From assembly GCA_012518475.1 (NCBI GenBank), contig JAAYSB010000305.1, forward strand, positions 1 to 5,611: a stretch of 5,611 nt of DNA, in the 5' to 3' direction. Positions 1 to 4,549 of this stretch are shown here, in pieces. Under the pieces are notes generated by a model. The model was not told where the DNA came from, did no database searches, and saw only the letters and a list, made by a program, of their open reading frames with translations. Position numbers and translations under genes: made by a program. Each line of letters begins with the position of its first letter. Position 1 is the first letter of the stretch. The stretch comes from Intrasporangiaceae bacterium (lineage in GTDB: Bacteria; Actinomycetota; Actinomycetes; Actinomycetales; Dermatophilaceae).

Positions 1-339
1 CTGTTCGCCAAGCGAAAGGCCACGGTCGTGGTCGCTCCCCCGGACCCCGTGTGGACGTCGGCGACCGGCGCGGCGTCGGCCGGCACCTACCCGGCCGGAG
101 TCCACCCCGACCTCATCGACGCTGTGGCCCGCCAGGTGGTCCGCTCCTGGTGTGCCACGGCTACCCCGGAGGACCTCGCCTCGCTCAAGGCCCAGCGCCC
201 TCACATCCCCCCGGACCTCGACCGGGCCCTGCTCATGGACCTCTCCACGCAGAGCGAGCAGTACGACATCGACGAGCACGCCCGGCACGAGTTGCGCGAG
301 CGGTTCTGGCGGGTCGTCGACCAGGTGAAGCTCTCCTAG
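1..339 (+). CDS. C-terminal fragment of an unrecognised protein (partial at left edge)
   Basis: The frame is open from the first base of the window and ends at TAG 337-339, giving 112 visible residues; the true start lies upstream. I do not recognise the family. The visible part starts with a basic stretch (LFAKRK), passes a Pro/Gly/Ala/Thr-rich segment that is probably a flexible linker, and ends in a charged region predicted to be helical (around visible residues 38-112) with Trp-Cys (SWC) near residue 51 and a closing FWRVVDQVKLS. No membrane segment is visible in this part. Third positions are strongly G/C and the composition is protein-like, which supports real coding. A GTG at 28 could act as a start, but the frame is open before it and I see no good ribosome binding site, so a longer gene entering from the left is more likely. 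Its stop overlaps that of the convergent CWB2 gene. Confidence 0.7.
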   Translation: MFAKRKATVVVAPPDPVWTSATGAASAGTYPAGVHPDLIDAVARQVVRSWCATATPEDLASLKAQRPHIPPDLDRALLMDLSTQSEQYDIDEHARHELRERFWRVVDQVKLS

Positions 340-1400
340 CGCCCGAGGACCTCGCTCACCTCCAGCTGGGTGCGCTGGCCGACGATCGCGTCGGTCCCGA
401 CGACGACGACCGACTCCGCGCCGAGCCGCGAGATCTCCGCGGTGACAGGTTCCGGCAGGTCGAAGCCAGTCGTGAAGAGCGGAGCGTGAAGGTGCCGCGC
501 GACGGCAGCGGCGGCGAACAGTCCGGCCGTGTCGGCCAGCGGCGCGAGGTATGCCTCGCTCGCCTCCGTCCGGAAGCGTTCCGTGGCCTGAACGGCCGCC
601 TCGTTCGGATCGACGGCTGAGACCCGGTCCACCGGGATCAACCGCCCTGCGGACGCGTAGTGGATCATGGTCGCCTCGGCCTCGACCGAGAACCCGTTCC
701 TCCCGCGCACGGACACGAGCCGTCGGGGAGCCAGATGGCTGAGCGCACCGAGCGTCTCACCTGCCGCTGCTGCATAGTCCGCGACGAGCACTGGACCTGG
801 TTCGTACGGCACGAGCGTGGCGACGGTCACCGCGCTGAGGATGTCGTGGTCGCCGATGACATAGGCGACCGCAACATGGCGTGGGAGCAGCTGCGCCGCG
901 GACGCCGAGATCTCCGAGGCGTCGAGACCGGCCGCGGCGACGATCCGCGCCCCGTGCAGCACGTCCTCGTGTCCGGCGAGCAGCCCGATCACCCGGTCGG
1001 TGTCGGCCGGGCTCCCGACGACGACGACCGTCTTCGGGCGGAGCCGATCGAGCTCTGCGATCAGAGCGGCCGACAGGCCCGCGGCTGGGAGCACGAGGAG
1101 GGGTCCACCCATGGACGTCGCGAGACCGGCGGCGACAGCGAGCTCCTCGTCGTTGCGCCCGGCGAGCACGACAGCGGCTACCCCGGCCGGGATGAGCCGG
1201 CTCAGCTCCAGGCTGCGGGTCTGGGCATCGGGAGCCGCGACGCGGACGAGGCCCGTCCGGCACTCGATGCCGACCTCCGCACCACAGACGTCTCCCGCCA
1301 CGACCGGCTCGGGCGCAGCCCGCCAGACCAGCACGAACGAGAGGACGACCGCGAAACCGATCGCGGTCGACCACCCGCTACGGCGCTGAGTCCCGGGCAT
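336..1400 (-). CDS. Membrane-anchored cell wall binding repeat 2 (CWB2) protein
   Basis: This encodes 354 residues. A short basic N-terminus (MPGTQRRSG) precedes one hydrophobic segment at about 11-26, a signal anchor or uncleaved signal peptide, so the rest should lie outside the membrane. Three repeat units follow, each with the CWB2 order: a DxL-like stretch and Ala-rich helix, a PLL-type strand, a helix, then a valine strand ending in Gly. Unit 1 is about 76-142 (GGPLLVLP, TVVVVGS), unit 2 about 178-245 (GPVLVADY, LVSVRGR), unit 3 about 283-352 (APLFTTGF, SVVVVGT). CWB2 domains bind anionic wall polymers in clostridia; the role of this actinobacterial protein is unknown. The usual Gly-Gly of the unit ending is Gly-Ser, Gly-Arg or Gly-Thr here. 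The only cysteines, C39 and C47, sit just outside the membrane and could form a disulfide. No enzyme domain is fused. The ATG at 1398-1400 is chosen for its strong GGAGG site; the frame stays open upstream across the phosphatase gene, which I take as a GC artefact. Confidence 0.82.
   Translation of the reverse strand: MPGTQRRSGWSTAIGFAVVLSFVLVWRAAPEPVVAGDVCGAEVGIECRTGLVRVAAPDAQTRSLELSRLIPAGVAAVVLAGRNDEELAVAAGLATSMGGPLLVLPAAGLSAALIAELDRLRPKTVVVVGSPADTDRVIGLLAGHEDVLHGARIVAAAGLDASEISASAAQLLPRHVAVAYVIGDHDILSAVTVATLVPYEPGPVLVADYAAAAGETLGALSHLAPRRLVSVRGRNGFSVEAEATMIHYASAGRLIPVDRVSAVDPNEAAVQATERFRTEASEAYLAPLADTAGLFAAAAVARHLHAPLFTTGFDLPEPVTAEISRLGAESVVVVGTDAIVGQRTQLEVSEVLGR
396..1030. repeat. 17-base direct repeat marking two CWB2 units
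   Basis: The string CCCGACGACGACGACCG occurs at 396-412 and again at 1014-1030. On the minus strand both copies encode the valine strand and following glycine (VVVVG) of CWB2 units 3 and 1. They therefore reflect the internal domain repeat of the protein and are not a separate element. The entry spans from the first copy to the second; the sequence between them is not repeated. Confidence 0.6.
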
Positions 1401-1404
1401 CCCA

Positions 1405-1409
1405 CCTCC
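1405..1409 (-). promoter_or_regulatory. Ribosome binding site of the CWB2 gene
   Basis: On the minus strand GGAGG, within CGGAGGTGGG, lies just before the ATG at 1400 with a 4-base gap (GGAGGTG if read longer). It is the strongest Shine-Dalgarno site in the window and fixes the start at MPGTQ, excluding the longer open frame that runs back to 1868. Confidence 0.75.
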
Positions 1410-1426
1410 GTGTGGCCGTCTTCTCG

Positions 1427-1432
1427 AGTCTA
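1427..1432 (-). promoter_or_regulatory. Possible -10 element of the CWB2 gene
   Basis: On the minus strand TAGACT matches the actinobacterial TANNNT pattern. It would place transcription start near 1420 and give a leader of about 20 bases that includes the GGAGG site. No convincing -35 hexamer is found 16-18 bases further upstream, so this is a weak call. Confidence 0.3.
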
Positions 1433-1519
1433 GAGCGCCACATACCCCTACTCGGGGGGAACAGGACACCGACCGACGGCACGGCGCGAACCCCTCTCGA
1501 GCCGTCCTGCCCGGTCTGA

Positions 1520-1527
1520 GAAGGTGG
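1520..1527 (+). promoter_or_regulatory. Start signal of the phosphatase gene (weak ribosome site or -10-like element)
   Basis: GAAGGTGG precedes the ATG at 1533. AAGG at 1521-1524 could pair with 16S rRNA at an 8-base gap. Alternatively GAAGGT (1520-1525) resembles a degenerate -10 placed 7 bases before the ATG. The sequence alone does not decide between the two. Confidence 0.35.
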
Positions 1528-1532
1528 AGAGC

Positions 1533-2039
1533 ATGAGTGAGCCGTACCGCATCGTCGTCGTCTGCTGGGGCAACATCTGCCGCTCCCCCATGGCCGAGTT
1601 CGTGCTGCGCCAGCAGTTCGAGGACGCCGGGCTCGGGGACCGCGTGGAGATCTCCAGCGCAGGCACCTCGACCGAGGAGCTGGGGCGGCCCATGGACCGC
1701 AGGACCATCGCAGTCATGGAGCGGAATCAGGTGCGCAACAGCGGATTCGGCGAGAAGCGGGCCATCCAGTTCCGCTCGGAATCCTTCGAGGACGTCGATC
1801 TCGTCCTCGCCGCCGACCATATCCACGAGCGGATCCTGGGCGAGCGCGCCCGCAGCGGTGACGACCACGCCAAGGTCCGGATGCTGCGTTCCTTCGACCC
1901 GGCAGCAGTCGCCGCCGGGACGCTCGGGATGGACGACCCCTGGTACGGCGATGACGACGACTTCGACATCACCTATACCGAGATCGTCGCGGCCGCCCCG
2001 GGGATCATCGGCTTCGTCCGTCAGCAGATCGGCGCCTGA
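1533..2039 (+). CDS. Low-molecular-weight protein tyrosine phosphatase
   Basis: This cytoplasmic enzyme of 168 residues would hydrolyse phosphotyrosine on proteins through a phospho-cysteine intermediate. The P-loop CX5R signature is complete near the N-terminus: VVCWGNICRSPMAE, with nucleophile C11, second Cys C16, R17 and S18. The general-acid loop is DPWYG with D135 near the C-terminus, and the SSAGT strand is at 41-45. Length is slightly above the usual 150-160. The residue after the catalytic Cys is Trp, where Leu, Thr or Met is more common. The general-acid loop is followed by an acidic run (DDDDFD, 140-145). Family members in bacteria often reverse tyrosine kinases that control capsule or exopolysaccharide export, or are secreted by pathogens; no kinase or export gene is visible here, so the substrate is open. 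The ATG at 1533 is preferred over GTG at 1524, because the only plausible binding site overlaps that GTG. Confidence 0.93.
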   Translation: MSEPYRIVVVCWGNICRSPMAEFVLRQQFEDAGLGDRVEISSAGTSTEELGRPMDRRTIAVMERNQVRNSGFGEKRAIQFRSESFEDVDLVLAADHIHERILGERARSGDDHAKVRMLRSFDPAAVAAGTLGMDDPWYGDDDDFDITYTEIVAAAPGIIGFVRQQIGA

Positions 2040-2092
2040 GCCGGGCGTGATCCGGTCGACACGGGATCTGGTGTGGCGGGAGCCCGGGGTCT

Positions 2093-2100
2093 GGGAGGAT
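2093..2100 (+). promoter_or_regulatory. Ribosome binding site of purB
   Basis: GGGAGG at 2093-2098 lies 9 bases before the ATG at 2108 and is a good Shine-Dalgarno site that supports this start. The overlapping hexamer GAGGAT (2095-2100) also sits 7 bases before the ATG, where a -10 of a leaderless message would be. The ribosome-site reading is simpler. Confidence 0.6.
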
Positions 2101-2107
2101 AGCCCGC

Positions 2108-3520
2108 ATGTCCTCCCTTGCTGACGCGACTCCGGCGATCGCGCTCGGATCGCTCGATGGCCGCTACCGCTCGGCCGTGGCCCCGCTCGTCGACCACCTC
2201 TCCGAGCCGGCGCTGAACCGGGCCCGGATCCATGTCGAGATCGAGTGGCTCATCCACCTCACCGACCACGAGGTCGTGCCGGGCGTGCGGCGCCTGAGCG
2301 ACGCCGAGAAGCAGCAGCTGCGCCAGATCGTCGATGACTTCGACTCTGCCGCGATCGAGGAGCTCGCGACCACCGAGCGGGTCACCCAGCACGACGTCAA
2401 GGCCGTCGAGTACTTCCTCAAGAAGCGGCTCGCCGAGATCGCTCCGGCCGCCGAGGACGCCGGGCTCGCCGAGCTCATCCACTTCGCCTGCACGAGCGAG
2501 GACATCAACAACCTCTCCTATGCCCTCATGGTCCAGGGCGCAGTGGGCACAGTGTGGCTCCCCACCGCTTCGGCCGTCGTCGACGTCGTCGCCCAGATGG
2601 CACGCGAGATGCGGGAGATCCCGCTGCTCGCGCACACCCACGGGCAGCCCGCCACCCCGACAACGCTCGGCAAGGAGCTGGCTGTCCTCGCGTGGCGACT
2701 GGGTCGCCAGCTGCGCCGCATCGGGCGGACCGAGTACCTCGGCAAGCTCAACGGCGCGACCGGCACCTACGGAGCGCACCTCGCGGCCGTCCCCGGCGCG
2801 GACTGGCCCGCGGTCAGCCGCTCGTTCGTCGAAGGTCTGGGCCTGCAGTGGAACCCGCTGACGACGCAGATCGAGAGCCACGACTGGCAGGCCGAGCTCT
2901 ACGCCGACGTCGCCCGGTTCAACCGCATCCTGCACAACCTCTGCACGGACGTGTGGACCTATATCTCGATGGGCTACTTCGCCCAGGTCCGAGGGCAGGG
3001 CACAGTCGGCTCAAGCACCATGCCGCACAAGGTCAACCCCATCCGGTTCGAAAACGCCGAGGCCAACCTCGAGGTGTCGAACGCTCTCCTCGACGTGCTC
3101 GCCTCGACCCTCGTGTCCTCCCGCCTCCAGCGGGACCTCACCGACTCCTCGATGCAGCGCAACATCGGCACCGCCTTCGGGCACAGCCTCCTCGCCCTGG
3201 ACAACGTCTCGCGTGGTCTTGCCGGACTCGACCCCGTGCCGGCCGCGATGGCGGCCGACCTGGACGGGAACTGGGAGGTGCTCGGCGAGCCCATCCAGTC
3301 GGCGATGCGTGCCCTCGGCGCCCAGGGTGTCCCCGGCATGGAGGAGCCCTATGAGCGGCTCAAGGAGCTGACCCGGGGCCGGCGGATCGGGCAGGCCGAG
3401 CTCGTCGAGTTCGTCCGCGGGCTCGGACTCCCGGGCGAGGTCGAGGAGCGCCTGGCCGCGATGACCCCGCAGACCTACGTCGGGCTCGCACCCGAGCTCG
3501 TGGACCTCCTCGAGTCCTGA
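2108..3520 (+). CDS. purB: Adenylosuccinate lyase
   Basis: This enzyme of 470 residues acts twice in purine synthesis. It splits fumarate from SAICAR to give AICAR and from adenylosuccinate to give AMP. It belongs to the fumarase/aspartase superfamily and works as a tetramer with shared active sites. The sequence follows the E. coli-type PurB closely: SLDGRY near residue 15, QHDVKAVEYF at 94-103, TSEDINN at 129-135, HTHGQPATP at 176-184 with the catalytic His H178, and the superfamily signature GSSTMPHKVNPI at 301-312 with the flexible-loop serines S302/S303, K308 and N310. The C-terminal part (EPYERLKELTRGRRI, then LAAMTPQTYVG) also matches that subgroup. Length is normal (about 456 in E. 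coli) and no key residue is missing. It follows the phosphatase by 68 bases in the same direction; co-transcription is possible but not shown. A large inverted repeat starts 6 bases after its stop. Confidence 0.98.
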   Translation: MSSLADATPAIALGSLDGRYRSAVAPLVDHLSEPALNRARIHVEIEWLIHLTDHEVVPGVRRLSDAEKQQLRQIVDDFDSAAIEELATTERVTQHDVKAVEYFLKKRLAEIAPAAEDAGLAELIHFACTSEDINNLSYALMVQGAVGTVWLPTASAVVDVVAQMAREMREIPLLAHTHGQPATPTTLGKELAVLAWRLGRQLRRIGRTEYLGKLNGATGTYGAHLAAVPGADWPAVSRSFVEGLGLQWNPLTTQIESHDWQAELYADVARFNRILHNLCTDVWTYISMGYFAQVRGQGTVGSSTMPHKVNPIRFENAEANLEVSNALLDVLASTLVSSRLQRDLTDSSMQRNIGTAFGHSLLALDNVSRGLAGLDPVPAAMAADLDGNWEVLGEPIQSAMRALGAQGVPGMEEPYERLKELTRGRRIGQAELVEFVRGLGLPGEVEERLAAMTPQTYVGLAPELVDLLES

Positions 3521-3525
3521 CGCGC

Positions 3526-3563
3526 TCCCGCCGGAATCTCGCAATTGCGAGATCCCGGAGGGA
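3526..3563. repeat. Large inverted repeat between purB and the sugar kinase (terminator or operator)
   Basis: The two arms are symmetric about the point between 3544 and 3545. The core ATCTCGCAATTGCGAGAT (3536-3553) is a perfect 18-base palindrome. It is extended by CCGG on both sides and then by TCCC/GGGA, with only two mismatched pairs (3535/3554 and 3530/3559). As RNA it would fold into a long stem with an AATT loop; no T-run follows, so an intrinsic terminator of purB would be of the U-poor kind. As DNA it is a good candidate for a dimeric regulator site, and it ends about 22 bases before the -10 of the next gene. The AT-rich centre stands out from its GC-rich surroundings. Confidence 0.75.
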
Positions 3564-3585
3564 AGGGGCCAACGCTGCACGGAAC

Positions 3586-3591
3586 TACGCT
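3586..3591 (+). promoter_or_regulatory. -10 element of the sugar kinase gene, probably leaderless
   Basis: TACGCT fits TANNNT and ends 6 bases before the ATG at 3598, so transcription would start at or next to the A of the start codon. No Shine-Dalgarno site is found at usual spacing: only GGAC lies close to the ATG, and the GGAGGGAAGG run at 3557-3566 is too far away. This is the classic layout of an actinobacterial leaderless message. No clear -35 hexamer is seen. Confidence 0.5.
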
Positions 3592-3597
3592 GGACGT

Positions 3598-4533
3598 ATG
3601 CCTGCCGAGCCCCGGATCCTCTGTTTCGGTCCCAACCCCGCGCTCGACATCACGTATGAGACCGACGGCGTGGAGCTCGGGGCCTCACACCGGATCGAGA
3701 CCGTGCACACACGCGCCGGCGGCAAGGCGACGAACATCGCCCGGATCGTCCAGGCCCTCGGCGGCCGGGCCCGACTCGTCGCCCCGATCGGGGGTCACGC
3801 CGGTGATGTCTTCGCCGAGGATATCGACGACTCGGACATCGGCCTGCGGATCGTCGCCGTCCCCGGTGAGACCCGCCGCAGCATCGTCGTGGTCGAGTCC
3901 TCCGATCGCACCACGCTCTTCAACGAGGCCGGTCCGGCATGGTCGGTCACGGTGTGGCCCCACCTCCTCGAGGTCCTCACCACCGAGGTGAAGAAGGCCG
4001 ACGCGGTCGCCCTCACCGGGTCCCTGCCGCCGGGCTGCCCGCCTGAGATCCTCGCCGAGGTCGTGCAGGTCTGCGTCGCCCGAGGCGTCCCCGTGCTCGT
4101 CGACGCCTCCGGCGAGGCCCTGACGGCGGCCATCACCGCCGGCGCAACGATGGTCAAACCCAACCGCACCGAGCTCAAGGCCCTCACCGACAAGGAGGGC
4201 GTCGCGGGCTGCCTCGCCCTGCGCGGTGAGGACTCCGACGTCACCGTCGTCGCCTCCGACGGCGAAGCGGGTCTGGTGGCCGTCAGCAGCGAGGGCACCT
4301 GGCGCGCGCGCCCGGCCGAGCCGGCGCAGGGGAACCCGACCGGAGCCGGCGAGGCACTCGTCGCCGCCCTGGTCATGGGACTCGCGACCGGCAAGCCCCT
4401 GGAGGAGTCGCTCCGGCTCGGGATCGGCAGCGCGGGGGCAGCTGTCCTCGAGCCGGTGGCGGGTCGGATCGACAGCGAGAAGGCCAGGACCCTGAGCGAC
4501 GTTGCCGTCGTCGAGGCGATCGACCCCGAGTGA
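3598..4533 (+). CDS. PfkB-family sugar kinase (1-phosphofructokinase-like), altered catalytic motif
   Basis: This encodes 311 residues, normal for ribokinase/PfkB kinases, which pass the ATP gamma-phosphate to a sugar or sugar phosphate. The 1-phosphofructokinase / tagatose-6-phosphate kinase branch is shown by GPNPALDITYETD at 11-23, AGGKATNIARIVQALGG at 40-56, GETRRS at 90-95, GSLPPG at 141-146 and VKPNRTEL at 186-193. The C-terminal anion-hole signature reads GNPTGAGEALVAAL (245-258). The family's catalytic base is Asp in GAGD, but residue 252 is Glu here, from a clear GAG codon. The N-terminal GGKG motif also reads GGKA (A44). The rest of the fold looks intact, so this may be an active variant, a slow enzyme or a non-catalytic relative. 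No fructose transport or regulator gene is next to it, so the substrate is not settled. A large palindrome and a leaderless-type promoter precede it; the stop lies 9 bases from that of the convergent ATPase gene. Confidence 0.88.
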   Translation: MPAEPRILCFGPNPALDITYETDGVELGASHRIETVHTRAGGKATNIARIVQALGGRARLVAPIGGHAGDVFAEDIDDSDIGLRIVAVPGETRRSIVVVESSDRTTLFNEAGPAWSVTVWPHLLEVLTTEVKKADAVALTGSLPPGCPPEILAEVVQVCVARGVPVLVDASGEALTAAITAGATMVKPNRTELKALTDKEGVAGCLALRGEDSDVTVVASDGEAGLVAVSSEGTWRARPAEPAQGNPTGAGEALVAALVMGLATGKPLEESLRLGIGSAGAAVLEPVAGRIDSEKARTLSDVAVVEAIDPE

Positions 4534-4549
4534 GTCGGTCGCTCAGCTC
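4528..4549. terminator. Small dyad between convergent kinase and ATPase genes (possible two-way terminator)
   Basis: GAGTGAG (4528-4534) can pair with CTCA-CTC (4542-4549, with G4546 bulged) around a 7-base loop. The stop codons of both genes lie at mirror positions in the stem (TGA 4531-4533; TCA 4543-4545 on the plus strand). The stem is short and no T-run follows on either side, so terminator function is only a guess. It is the sole candidate in the 9-base gap. Confidence 0.25.

Noticed and set aside
660..1433. 257-codon plus-strand open frame opposite the CWB2 gene
   Set aside because: The translation is dominated by R, D, G and E with no domain features, while the minus strand encodes a coherent anchored repeat protein.
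1401..1868. In-frame upstream extension of the CWB2 gene (154 more codons, up to 1868)
   Set aside because: It runs antisense through the phosphatase gene, has no family resemblance, and the internal ATG at 1400 has a strong ribosome binding site followed by a membrane anchor. Long open frames opposite GC-rich genes are expected.
2056..2061. TCGACA as a -35 element for purB
   Set aside because: It is close to TTGACA, but no -10-like hexamer is found 16-18 bases downstream, so it does not form a credible promoter.
2050..2068. Short inverted repeat (GATCC / GGATC) between the phosphatase gene and purB
   Set aside because: The stem is only five pairs with a long loop and no T-run; such repeats are common by chance in GC-rich DNA.
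2021..2935. 304-codon open frame on the minus strand opposite purB
   Set aside because: It lies antisense to a clear purB; its translation is rich in D, E, G, R and V as expected from the complement of a GC-rich gene, with no recognisable motif.
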